Source: Nymphaea colorata (taxonomy: Eukaryota; Streptophyta; Magnoliopsida; Nymphaeales; Nymphaeaceae). Taken from it: a DNA stretch of 64,000 nt. The stretch lies in contig NC_045139.1 of assembly GCF_008831285.2 (NCBI RefSeq), positions 5,616,704 to 5,680,703 on the forward strand, read 5' to 3'. Below are positions 37,926 through 49,903 of the stretch, piece by piece. How positions within the stretch are numbered: the stretch's first letter is position 1; each line of letters begins with the position of its first letter. Below the pieces are notes generated by a model. It worked only from the letters and a program-made list of their open reading frames with translations. It had not been told where the DNA came from and searched no databases. A program made the translations under genes and the position numbers.

Positions 37926-40900
37926 TTATGTAGGTAAGGTCCTAAGCAACTGAAGCGCCCGCATCCATTGTGGACCTTCTGAGAAAACTATTCTCCTCAG
38001 TACAGGAATTGCACCGGCAGCAACTATTGCAGCATGATTCTCACTATCCATGCTCAGATTATACAGAATTGCCAATCCGGCTTCTCGGGTTCTTTCTCCC
38101 CCTTCGTCAATCGCCTTGACTAGAGGGAATATGCCTCCTCTGGCAGCTATTTCTCTAGCATATTCAATCGCCCCTTCTGATATGATATGATTTAGTTCCA
38201 CAACAGCTTCCTCTTGTCCACCTGACTCTGAGCTCTCAATCTCTTCAATCAGTCTTGGAATGGTACCATGAAGAATTACCTCCTTGTTGATAGGGTTCTT
38301 AAGGTCCATGTTCGGACCAGCCAGTGATTCAAGTTTAATGAGGCATGCAGCGACCCAGTCCTTAGTATAAAGAGGGACATCAGATTTAAGTATATCATGC
38401 AGTAGACGTATGAATTTAACAGTGTCAATAGCACTCTGACACTGCTGAAGAGAAAGCAGCTTAACAAACAATCGAGAGGCAGCACTGATTGCACGCCCAG
38501 ATTCTTCTACTACTGCTGGATTTGGTTCCGGTGAGCCACTGACTGATCAAGGAGACAATGAGAAAATGGGCAATATTAGATAAATCAACTTAGATAGTGG
38601 ATGGAAATAATTATGAATATCCAAAAAAAAAAGCAGCAATAAAGAAGCTGAGGCCAAAGAGTAAAGTAGTCGAAGTAAAATTGCAAGAGAGGAGGAATTA
38701 CCGTAATCGTACATTCTGCAGATTCTACAGTAGGAAGAAATCTCTAATTTGGATATTTTTAATTGTTTAGGCATAAGCAGGAATTTTCAAACAGATTCAC
38801 TAAAAAAATCTTCATGAACCACAGGCTGCCTTAGCTTCCAGCAGACTCCGTAAACCATTAACTCTGATAGTTTGGCTCTCAATTACAACTTCTTTTAAAA
38901 AATTTGAAAGAAAAAGAAAAACTAAATTAATTTTAGAAAAGGCATCCATTTTTTTTACTGTTCCTCATTTAGTATGATATCAAATAATGATGATCCTACC
39001 AGATTCCTCTCAACCAATGTGGATGACACGATGCATGAACATTTTCTAGAACACAAGTTCAAGATTAGGTGTAACCCACTAATGTAGACAAGATCGTTTC
39101 GTCCCATTTTTTGAGGGGAGTTACTCCCTACAGAAGTCTTTCTGACCAACTTTTATTTTGCTCTATCAATAACCCCTTCTCAAGACTTCCTCAGTTTGAA
39201 ATCCAATAACAGACTTTTGTTTCTTTATCATGACACAATCTCGCGGTCATGATTTTATCACCTTTTCATGTCTTGTTCACTTAATCCATATCTTTTTTAT
39301 GACATTATTCATCTTGACAAATAAAATCTTGCATCCCCATAAATTATAAAACACAATATCGTAAACAACTATATGCATGGCAGGGGCCAGTCAAAATTGT
39401 AAAACGCAATCAGAATTGCATCTGGCCGTTTGACTAGTCAAGTAATACAAGTTGTTGGTCAAATGACTAGTAAAAGGCTGCCAGTCAATGTCGCTCTAGA
39501 AAGTAGAAAGACTAGTCAGTCAACTACATCAACTAGTTGGGACTTGGTAAGGTTTAACTTTTCAGCCGTCTTTTTCGTGTCTCGTGTGCTTTTTTTTTTT
39601 TCTCTTCATTTCAAACTAGACTTAGTTATTATATATTTGTCAGTAATCATGTAACTGTTATTATTTGTATACACTTTGAAATTAAGAATATATCTTCTTC
39701 TAATTCATACCTGTGGTTTGTTGATTATCTGATTATTATGTATACAACATTGAATTTTTAATGTATCATTTTGAGTCTTGAACTTGACAATAATACCACC
39801 TAAAACAACCTTTCCTAATGACCCGAGGGTCGACTTTGCTGAATCCCAACTTGCCCTGTAGCCAGCTTCAGTCCACACCTTGAAAAGGCCATCAATCAGG
39901 GCACGACGTTACATGAGATGCAGGTATATAAGTCTCTTGAGATTTCTCAAAATCTTCCATATATTACCAAGTCCTTTTCCTACAAACTGGCTGTCACCTC
40001 AACACGGCTGTTTGTTCTCGGTATATGTTTTTTTGTTCAACCCTTGATTACACAGTGTTTTAAATGTATTTTTATGATTGTTTGTGTCCACATGTGTAAA
40101 GATGCATGTGTCAAATACTCAAATTCATCATGGTCCTCATATTCACTTAGTCTGTATACACATAATATATATGCCTTAGACTGTGCTGCCCGATTTATCT
40201 GGGCATCTAAGATCCCTCTAGCTTTTTCTACCATTCTTATGTCATCTTCTGCAGATACAATCATATAGTTGCATGCATAATATTAAAAATCAATAAATCT
40301 AGGGCCTAGATCAGGTTTTGTAAAGGTTTTACAATTCACTGTTTTACTTTTCTCAGCTCATGAAATCTGCCCCCTAACATCAAATTTCATTAATTCTTTT
40401 CCTATATTTTTCAACATTAGCACATTCGTACAGTTAGATTTTCAAAAGGTTTCATGAAAGAAAGACACAGCCCAGCTGATGGGTGGCAAAAACTAAATTC
40501 TTATGTGTGTGTCTGGATACTGTGGATCAATCTGGTGACATTTTTTGTTCAATTGTTCTTGTTATTAGACCAGTGACGTCACTTATAAGGCTCTTAGGTA
40601 GCGTCAGATACTTACGATCCAGTCCAATACCTCTGATGTAACACACAATAAGTTATGATATGTTCAAAGTTTCAAACATTATTACTTTTTAAGCTAGTGC
40701 ACTTTTGTTCACCTTCCCTGTGGAGATTCGGAGAATGACTTTGATCAACTAGCAATTTTGAACAAAATAAGTCAAAACTAAATGAGTTTGTCAATAATAA
40801 AAAATGTCCTTCCGAAAGTAATAGCATTTCAAAGATCAGGAAAGAAAAGGAAATAATGCATGATCTTGGAAAGAGAACCGAAGTGAAAACTATAATGTGT

Positions 40901-43900
40901 TTGTCAATTATAAAAATGTCCATTCAAAAGTAGCAGCACCCTGAAGAACGAGAAAGAAAAGGAAATAAAATTTTAATATGGACGAACTTCGAAAGGGAAC
41001 ATAAAAATTTGATCCTTACAGTCAAATGGGAATTAAAAACAAATGTACTTGTACCATCTTTTCCTCGTTGAAGGAAAATTGCACTTAGTCCTGATTGAAC
41101 ATCTGCTGCAACTATTGCACTGGTATATGGTTCATCATCAGCCAGGTTCTCAAGAATGATGGCCGCCTTTTGTTGCAAATTAGGATTTTTTCCCTTTAAA
41201 ATTGCAACAAGTTTTGGAATAACACCGGATTCTAACACCTTTTCCCTTGGGAAAACAAAGAGACAACAAAAGATCAGCATGATTCTAGAGAGTAGTCTCA
41301 CTATGTACTTCTAATTTCATGTCCAAGTCACTTTTAATTTCAAGTCATCTTAGTTACTGACCTTTCCTAGTGCCTTTAATACATAACCCAAAAAATGAAC
41401 ACTTAAGACATTTTTTAACAGTTTGTCTACAAGACCATATTAATGGATCAACTGAGACTAATTGTATTTTACTGATTTGAACAATGATAAGTAAAGGCAG
41501 CGAAAGAAGATGGCAACTGATGACATCACATTGCTAATGATTATGATATAGCCGCCTAGACTTTTGTACTACTAGTGACAAACTACATGTGGAAAAAAAA
41601 AACCTCTATTAGACAACTTGGGGTTGCAGGTGGAGATGAAAAACAGAAAAAATCATGTAAACTGTATGCCCTCTGTTAACTTAGGAAAGGAAAACCTTTG
41701 ATATAAATTTTTTAATTATGGTATCAGAAAAAGAAAAAAATAGAACACTAAGAGAAACAGAAATTCAGATCAGTTGCAGATCAGGGAACTTAACAAACCT
41801 AAAATCTTCCTTTGATAAAGGCGTTCTGTCCACCTTCTCTCCCAAGTCAGAGGTGCCTACAGAACTTCTGCTCATACCATTTATTCCTTTCTTGACTCCA
41901 TGAAAAGACGCACCATCAAACTGGAAAATAGTCAAACTCAAGTGTTAAAACATACAGAGATGATGATTCTTCAAAAACCTAGCTCATTGGAGTGTAGTGT
42001 TTATGATATGGATTGACATCTAAAAACTGGAAGGCTGAAATTCAAAACTGAAGCTTCTAATAATTTTACCATTGATTTCATTTCTTTGACAGGATCAAGA
42101 AACCGAGAAACAATATCCAAGATCTGCATTTCAAATGTTTGTTGTTAGTAGAAATAAAGTTCAACTATGAAGTCCAGAGACTGCAATAAATTGCAGAAAG
42201 GGAAAAAAAAAGAACCTTTTCAAGCAAATCTTCAGATGTGTCATTTTCCACTAGAATGTCAACAAGCGTGTCCATGGCACCACAGGATGCAATTGCTTGG
42301 CATACTACATTGCTGCAATTGGAGCAATAGAAGTACAATATGTCAATATCTATAACAAATTTAAAAACTCAACTAAGTGCAAAAAAGTTAAAATCATATG
42401 CATTTTATAAAATCCTCTTAGAGATATCCCTAAAATGCTGCCTATAGTAAGAACTTTCTAAAAGCAAGCATAAACTAATCACAAAGTTGACCAGACATTA
42501 ATAAGGTGCTGGTAAAATCTTCAAACTATAGAACATATACCTGATTGATAGCTTCTCCAGTGCATGAGCAGCAGCCAGTCTTACAGCTTCAGCATCATAT
42601 TCTAGTAAGCGAACTAGGTTCTTCAGTGCACCAGCCTCCTTGAATAAAACACGCATGTGCTCATTGATACAGGCATCAGCAATGGATAGTGCGGCTCTCT
42701 CAAGAGCTGATACATCTTCAAGACCAAGTATTAAAACTAGACGTGCAACACCATCAATCCACGGTAAAAATGTTGACTGCTGCTTCATGGTAGGTTGTGA
42801 ATCAGGTATGCTTCCCTCTTCAGTGTCTATGGCTCCAAGTCGAGCCAGAAATTGTTGTGTTGTCCTTCCAACTATTGCATTCTTCTGTGCTTCCTCCAGT
42901 CTAGCATCCTCATCTTGAACATTCAGACCAAGAAGCAATTCGGAAGCACCAAATCTTGAAGGAACAGATGAATAGCGTTCAAATTCAGTCCCATCAGGCA
43001 AAGAAGGCCATGAACGGGAAGCAGGTGTAAGGGATTTATATGCTGCAGCACCAATTATGGGTACTAAGATAAGACCAGCCTCAACAATAAGAATTCTGTA
43101 GTAGTCATCTTTCGCTAGCTCCGAGAGGATATTTCTCGCTTCTTTTTTAACTACTTTTGACCCTTCATTACATTTTAAGATCTCGGCCTGAACAATGTCC
43201 AAGTGTCAGAAAGATAAAGTAAACAATTCTTGCATATCAGTGATCAATATATTAACTGGAGATTGCCAATAACTAACAGAAGGTATGCTAAGCACGTAAC
43301 TATCTTACATTCATCATAATCAAAATTACCATATTCATTACATAAAACTGAGGTTACCAAGTGTGTCAGCTCAAAGGTTATTGAAATTTCTAAATCAAAG
43401 AAGCAAATTTCCAAAGAGCGGTATAATATATTTGCTCACTATGCTCCTAAATATCCATTGAGAAGAACAAACCAACACCATTTGATTGTGTAGGAACCCA
43501 CATAACAAAAGAAGAATGTTTGCTTCAAAGTTCAAACACACACACACACATAAGTGAATCTGTAGCAGAGAATGATGAACATATGAAAATATGCCAGCCC
43601 TGCTTGCATACTGCTATAGAAAGATCAGATGGAAGCATAGGAATGACCATATCCAATATAATTCATTGCCATTTAGGATAAGGTATGCTGACTGGATTAG
43701 CAACTAGAGTCCAATTATAATTTTAACCTAGAAAGGTACAAATGAAGATCAGCTGAAACAAGGTCTACCGTCTGCATCATAATTAGGAGAAGAAAATAAT
43801 CTCATTCACCCACCAGCTTTAGAATGATTCCTTCTTCAACCATGAGACCATGATTACACTGACTCAAGGCCAGGTTTGCAAGTACTCCTCCCGATGCTTC

Positions 43901-45827
43901 CTTTACCTTGATGTCTTCATCATCAAGGCATTTGATAAGAGCAGGCAGAAGAACAGAATTTGATATCTTCACTCTAAGATGCTCATCAACAGACAAGTTC
44001 CACAAAGTGCATATAGCTTGTTCCTTCACCTGCTAAAAATAAATTAAGAGAAGTTAGCCACGGGAGGGGGCATTCATAACAGGCAACTGGACGAGCATAT
44101 TCTTGTGGAAGCATACATGTACCCATCTGTGTGTCTCTATATTCATATAGTATGCAAGCAAACGTCATATACCTCCGCACATACAACAGATCTACTCAAA
44201 AGACCAGTTATTTCTTCAATGGCTCCCCCTGCTGATACTGAAGTTCGGTACAAGTTGACTGCTGAAATGCTACGCAAGAGGCCTGCAGCTGCTTCACTTG
44301 TGGTTTTAGACTCCGACTTCAGAAGGCTAACAGCAAGGTTGATACAACCTGGAAATTTCATGATCTCATCAATGCATTCCTTTCCACCCAGCGAGTACTT
44401 CCAAAGAGCATTTATTGCTTGTTCTCGGTCAAGAGGATCATTGTCTAGCCCAAGCATTCTGACAAACAGGCCAACATACCCATCTTCAAGACGGCCTTTT
44501 CTGTTTTCTGATGAACCTGTCTCCTGAAATGGTATGTCATGTTAGCACAAAACCTTACCCTTTTCCCCGGATATACATAAACATCAAAAAGCAAAGAGAT
44601 GCTGGCATGTGTTAACGCAAGATCATAGTAGGCCCTATTCCAAGAAGTTAATTTTGTACAGGATAAACAAGGGTTAAAAGTATACAGGCCTAGAGACAGT
44701 TATAAATTCATAAAATTTCCGTTGTTTGTTTCATTGGAGACATCCAATAAAATTGAAATTGCATGGAGAAGATTAGCATCGCCCCAACACAATGATGCTT
44801 TCGTTTCAAGAACTTACAATCTGCAAGTTGCGCAAACGATGATTCGTTTGTTTTTAATTGTCTTATTTACGAACTTGTGCTTAATTAAGACCCTAAGGTG
44901 AGATGAGGTCCTCAGGAGCTCAAACCAAGTGGACCAGATATTAAGTATTTTCCTTGATAACAGACTCCAAGCTATAAGAAAATTTAAACCAACAGAATAA
45001 ACAGCAACCTGTTTTGCGGTTCTAGAGAACTGAGCTCGGCAACCCTCTTACTTATACATATAAGCTTCAATCTCAATTTCATTCATCTGAGGGCATATTC
45101 TGATGGAAGCCATGAAATCGCAAGTGTTAGATCACATCACCTTCTGTGCTCAAAACGCATATGAAATCATGTAAGCGCCCCACAACAACTATTAGTTTTC
45201 AACTGTGGTGCTCGCAAGAGAGTCGGACTAACATGCTGTAAAGAATGTCTCGGGAAGAAATTCAATTTTTTTTAGTAAGGGAAGAGCCATAATCACAAAA
45301 CATTGCTCAGACAAAAGATTTTTCGACCATAAAACAAGCAGGATGATGCACATTCGAATTCGTGCTCCATCATCCAATCATAAATGCATTATTTTCTCCA
45401 CTTTCTGAACAACATAAGAGGCAATTCGGACCTTGGAAAGATAAAAAAAATGGCACCACAAAAGAAGGGGGCAAGAACCACTAAGCAGCTTTGGCGCTTT
45501 GAGGAATAAAAACAAGAACGAGGAACGAAGAAGAGAGGATTAGATCGAGCTCACAAAGGACGGTGACGCTTGGCTCTCTGTTTCAAGAGTGGTACCATCA
45601 TCAGCAGAGGCGTCGAAGCGAGTAACGCCAACACGTCTACCACCACCAAAATCATGCTTTCTCCTGCAAAGAGAAGATCGACCCAAAATTTTGAGGTTGG
45701 TGAGAGGCCTTGGATAACGGAGTCTCTGCCTGGTGAATTGAGACAAAGTAGACAAATGGGAGGTGGGTTTCTGGTGGACGAAGAGATGGGGAGGCTTGAA
45801 ATAGGCTGCTGCAGATGAGTTAGCCAT
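37926..45827 (-). CDS. ARM-repeat superfamily protein, probably plastid-targeted, nine exons
   Basis: An alpha-helical armadillo-repeat protein of 855 aa, close in length and sequence to the product of Arabidopsis At1g23180 as I recall it; its biochemical role is not established. Exons in transcript order: 45555-45827, 44173-44523, 43814-44029, 42541-43187, 42216-42312, 42070-42123, 41799-41920, 41055-41245, 37926-38542. All introns are GT..AG and the phases close exactly. Residues 1-91 are Ser/Arg/His-rich with few acids, as in a chloroplast transit peptide. ARM units are visible at REQAINALWKYSLGGKECID, KEQAICTLWNLSVDEHLRVK, AALSIADACINEHMRVLFKE, QQKAAIILENLADDEPYTSA and REAGLAILYNLSMDSENHAA. 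A KKEARNILSELAKDDYYRIL segment (exon 4) is strongly conserved in my memory of the family. The last-exon acceptor is the first of two AGs, four bases apart; only that one keeps frame (D|VSGSPEPNP). Confidence 0.9.
39420..39545. repeat. GACTAGTCA-rich patch in ARM-gene intron 8
   Basis: The words TTTGACTAGTCAAG, AAATGACTAGTAAA, AGACTAGTCAGTCAAC and CAACTAGTTGG cluster within about 120 bp of the large last intron (38543-41054). It may be a fragment of a small element. No ends can be set. Confidence 0.35.
44728..44829 (+). pseudogene. U6 snRNA-like relic in intron 1 of the ARM-repeat gene
   Basis: Aligned without gaps to plant U6 snRNA, positions 1 to about 70 match well. The first 18 bases (GTTTCATTGGAGACATCC) agree at 13 positions, then come AATAAAATTGAAA and the U6 signature GGAGAAGATTAGCATCGCCCC. 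The last third (after about 44797) no longer resembles U6 and there is no terminal T run, so it cannot make a normal U6. It lies antisense to its host gene within the intron 44524-45554. A TATAAATTC word sits 22-29 bp upstream, where U6 TATA boxes lie, but I see no upstream sequence element of the RTCCCACATCG type. It is most likely a degenerate or retrotransposed copy. Confidence 0.8.
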
Positions 45828-45971
45828 AGATGAGTGCCCTCGTCACTCGTGAGTAACTGGGTGGGAAAGAACGGCTTCCCGATATGATAGTGGGCGCGTC
45901 TTTCTGCCTCCAAATTTCAATCAGTAACACGATATCAGATTTCTTGCATCAGCACCCAAACAGACCTCCGG

Positions 45972-46043
45972 GATTTATCATTGTTCTCCTCACCTTTGAA
46001 CGAATAAGATTTATCATTGTTCTCCTCACCTTTGAACGAATAA
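45972..46043. repeat. Perfect 2 x 36-bp tandem duplication
   Basis: The unit begins GATTTATCATTGTTCTCCTC and ends GAACGAATAA. It occurs twice with no mismatch (45972-46007 and 46008-46043), about 145 bp upstream of the ARM-gene start codon and therefore inside its probable promoter. Confidence 0.95.
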
Positions 46044-47373
46044 GATTGTGATGTACCAAAATCACGACTTCTGGTTTCTGGAAGGATCTCGACAAATCGA
46101 GACTATGGAAGGTTGGGATCGGATGTATCATGGATCATCGTTTCTTTGGCTCTGTTGGATTGATAGAAAAAATAGGGGTCTGCCTTTTAAAAGATGTTTC
46201 AGAATCACCACATTTTTGTTCCAAAAAGCGTCGATTCATAATATAAAAACAGCATCTATAGTTACAACATATCTTTTAAATTAATAATATCGTTTAAGAA
46301 CAGGCTGGTTTTTCTTATGGAACACCATCTAAGTGTGAGTTCCTTAACATTTATAAGGTCGAGCGAAATGGACAAATACACGTCTGGTGCTGTAAAAATC
46401 ATTCTTAGAATCAAAAGCTTGCATAGGAAATCAGTTAAGTCGATTGGGAATAGGCAAAATATTAAAAATCTTTTTTTAAAAATCAATAAATATATAAACT
46501 CAAAATATTTTTCAATTGATTCAAGATGACATGTGACACTATTGAAACAGTTACCAAATTGAAATGGTTAGCTACTAATTCTATTCGTATTGACCTGTAA
46601 CATTGCACGCATTATGCATGTCCCGTGTTTGCATCGACTGCATTAAGCAAACATGCAAGTTTCAGAAATCAAACACCCTCTAAAGGGGTAGGTAACAGCT
46701 TTGGGACTTAAAAGTACCCATCTAGGTGAATGTGTTAATGGATCTCAGACTCGGATCATAATATAAATTGTTCATCCCGGAAAGGAGAAATTACGGTTGA
46801 ATCTGAACCTGAAATACTAATAGTTTTTGTCCGAATATAGAATCGAATGAGACCCTCCTATGTAAGCTTGAATGGCAGCAGAAACACAAAAAAGATTAGC
46901 TCTGGATCCAGTAAAAATGGTTGGAATACATGTTAAGAATGGCAGTTTTAAATTATATCTTTGGACGGGCAGGAGTTGTCTGGCATTTGCATGATATGTT
47001 GCCAAGTTCCAAACTGTACTCAATGGAAATATTGATCCAAATACAGTTAGAATGAGAATAAAACTAATCTGTTAACTTGGCATCTTTACTCGTGCTTCAG
47101 TGATCTGTTCCAAACATTGGAATCGGGTGTCTCAATATGCCAGATCCATCTGCAGATCTAGTTCTAATACGTAAGGCTAACTAATGAACGAATTGAGGAG
47201 CTCAATTTCTAGCTTGATCCTGTCCACCTAAAGATTCTGTACCCGGTATTCGCTTCATGTGAGACTCTACACGGATGACCTTTTGCCAGAAAATTGTATT
47301 CAGTATCATATGCTTATTTATTAAGCAAATTAAGTAAAAAAAGTATTAAAAAGCTGAAAATATCATGCAAATA
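46044..47373. other. Spacer between the ARM-gene promoter and the palindrome
   Basis: AT-rich and without a recognisable gene. Small open frames on both strands show no domain. Confidence 0.4.
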
Positions 47374-47607
47374 AGATTTAGTGTCTGGCGTATCTGTCAG
47401 ATGTGAGTTTAAAAAATACCAATAGACCTTCTTCCTGCTTAGCTCCTTTACTTCAAAACATTGGCAGCTTGGTCTCAGCTCATGTCGGGCGCTAGCCATG
47501 AGCTGAGACCAAGCTGCCAATGTTTTGAAGTAAAGGAGCTAAGCAGGAAGAAGGTCTATTGGTATTTTTTAAACTCACATCTGACAGATACGCCAGACAC
47601 TAAATCT
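47374..47607. repeat. Near-perfect long palindrome (inverted repeat without spacer)
   Basis: The sequence from 47375 to 47484 is the exact reverse complement of 47497 to 47606, 110 bp per arm. Only the 12 bases at the dyad centre (47485-47496) contain mismatches, three pairs in all. The symmetry centre is between 47490 and 47491, and it extends one further pair to 47374/47607. As a transcript it would fold into a hairpin with a stem of roughly 110 bp. Because of the symmetry, both strands encode the same peptide frame (starting MAAWSQLM), which matches no family that I know. It lies between the ARM-repeat gene and the 3' end of the TMEM214-like gene. No target duplication is evident at its edges. 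Confidence 0.95.
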
Positions 47608-48848
47608 CTTATTAACAATGTTTTACCTGGGAACGAAACGGACACTCGGTACTTAATTCTAAAAGAAGAACTTCCAACTTGTAGCTCTTTATGAAATTGT
47701 TTTAGAAAGAACTCACTGAAAGATGATTTGCAATAACCTTTCGAATATCAGCAGACAATGTAATGGTCTAGTTAGGTTATAAAAAAACATTTTTTTTCAT
47801 CCCTGCTATCTATGAATTCCTAAGTAAGTTGGACGAAATGCTTGAAAAGTGCAGCTTATTAATGTACCTCGAGAACATAATCAGGTAGTTTCATTCAAAC
47901 CAAGAGAAACTAACCCAAGCTTGAAGGCAGCCACCACTGTGCTCACTCCTGATCTGTACATCAACAGCAACAGTGAGACGCAATCCCAGACCTAAAACTT
48001 TGTAGACAAGAAAAAAGCACAATGAACACAAACTTGTTCCTGCGGCTCAATGGAACGAGGAGACAAGCCAAACAAATGAGTCAATGCAGCAAATATGATT
48101 CATTTATCTGGTGGAGCTGCAGAATAGATCGGACTAACACCAAAGAGTTGACCAAGTCCTGTCCAGGCACTCATCTAGCTCAGACCAATACCAATCCTTC
48201 CAAGCGCCAGAAGACTTGGTCCATTTGGGCGGCACAGTAAGCTGCAAAAGGTGCCAATGTCTTGGCCTTCAACTCTTGACCAGCTTGGACCCATTATGAG
48301 CATCTGGGAGCGCATGTGTACAAGGCCTATCCATCTCAAGTAGGTGAGTTACAATTCAGAAGTTAAGATCATACCACAGCAGCTATTCGTATACATAAGC
48401 AAGCAATGTAGATAAAATTTCTCAGCTGTTGACTGCGATTCACTTAGTTTTTCAACTATTTCTTAGCTGATTAAATATGATACCCCAAGCATCCAGAATT
48501 TTTACTCTTTAACAAATTACAAAACTAAGAAGAAAAACAAATTTCAGTCGCCGGGACAAAAAAATCCTCACCCTCTGCCCAATCCCCATATTTTTCATAC
48601 CCAGAAAAGGCTAACCGAGGAAAAAAAAGATCGGAAAAGGAAAGAAAAACTCTATGGGCACCTAGAAATTGCATGAAGTTAATCCTAGTTTCTGCAAAGA
48701 AAAGATGGTCAGACTTCATCTTCTTCGTTGCTGCTACAGAAGGCAGCAGAGGGAACAAAGAAGGAAGACCGGTGGTATACGCTAACATGACACATCATAG
48801 CATGCAGCCACTCTCCCGAACGTGTCATTTCCTGTTCCTTCAGCAAAT
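47608..48848. other. Spacer containing the TMEM214-like gene's 3' flank
   Basis: No gene recognised. The part nearest 48848 should be the 3' UTR of the minus-strand TMEM214-like gene. About 47920-48330 is less AT-rich than its flanks but has no convincing frame. Confidence 0.4.
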
Positions 48849-49865
48849 TCATATAGATTGAGGGGATCCAAACAGAACTGAGAGTTTCTCCCAGTCCCAT
48901 GAATCTGGATTTGTTGATGCAACGGCATAAACAGCAACTCCAACTGCAAGGGTTATTAGTAAGCTTGTCTTGACACAACCTCCACGGCTTGTCAGCCTTG
49001 CCAGTAAAGCTTTGCACAACTTATCTGCATCTTTAATCAAACCTATACGGTCTGCACCAGATTCCGCATCATTCAAGGCTTGCTCATTCTGCCGAGCAAA
49101 ACAAGACATCTTTATGATGGGAGAAAACTAGGAATCAGGCAGCTGCAAGAAGGGAGGGATGCATTATCAAGTTACCTTCAGCCTCAGATTCTTAAGTGTC
49201 AGTCTCATGTTTTCTAATGGGGCGAGTCTGGTAGAGTGTTGCTTCCATTCTTCAGAGAGTTTCGTAAGAACAACCACGCTCCGATCAATTTGTTCAAGGT
49301 ATACCTTTTCCTGTTGGCAATTTGAAATTTTGAAGTAATATCAATGTTTCATGACCGTATGACTCAGAAAATGTGAAAGATTAGAGAGAACAAATGTCAG
49401 AAAACAAACCCAATGCTTGTAACATTCAGAATTCTGAGATAAGCACCATATGAATATTCCAGCAGCTTCCCCTGATAGTTCTGGATTGTCTGTAAAATAA
49501 GGTTCCTAGGTAAGTTTCATGCAGATGGTACAGGGAAATGAATTTGCTTTTAAACTGTATGTTTAAAATTACAAGCCTTGAACCAGCCATGACATTGCTG
49601 GTGAGTGCAATTTGAATGTGGATTTCCTCAACAAAAAATAACATAATTGTGTTCAATCTCTCTGCATGAGAGAGTTGACAATAGAATATTAAGATAACTT
49701 AGATCCCAAAAAGCCATTCAAAATAGTAAACTTTCTCTTTATTAATATACATAGAAATTCTTCACTAAATAATACTCAAATATGTTCTTGGAATTATAAT
49801 TACCTGCCCACTCCGTTCCCCTTCTCAGTCATACCCCTTGTCTTTTTATCCATGCACGTGAGCAC

Positions 49866-49903
<38 letters not shown>

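Noticed and set aside
47314-47694. Two frames (68 and 77 codons) starting MAAWSQLM on opposite strands
   Set aside because: Their identity is a consequence of the palindrome; the peptide matches no family I know, so no gene is called.
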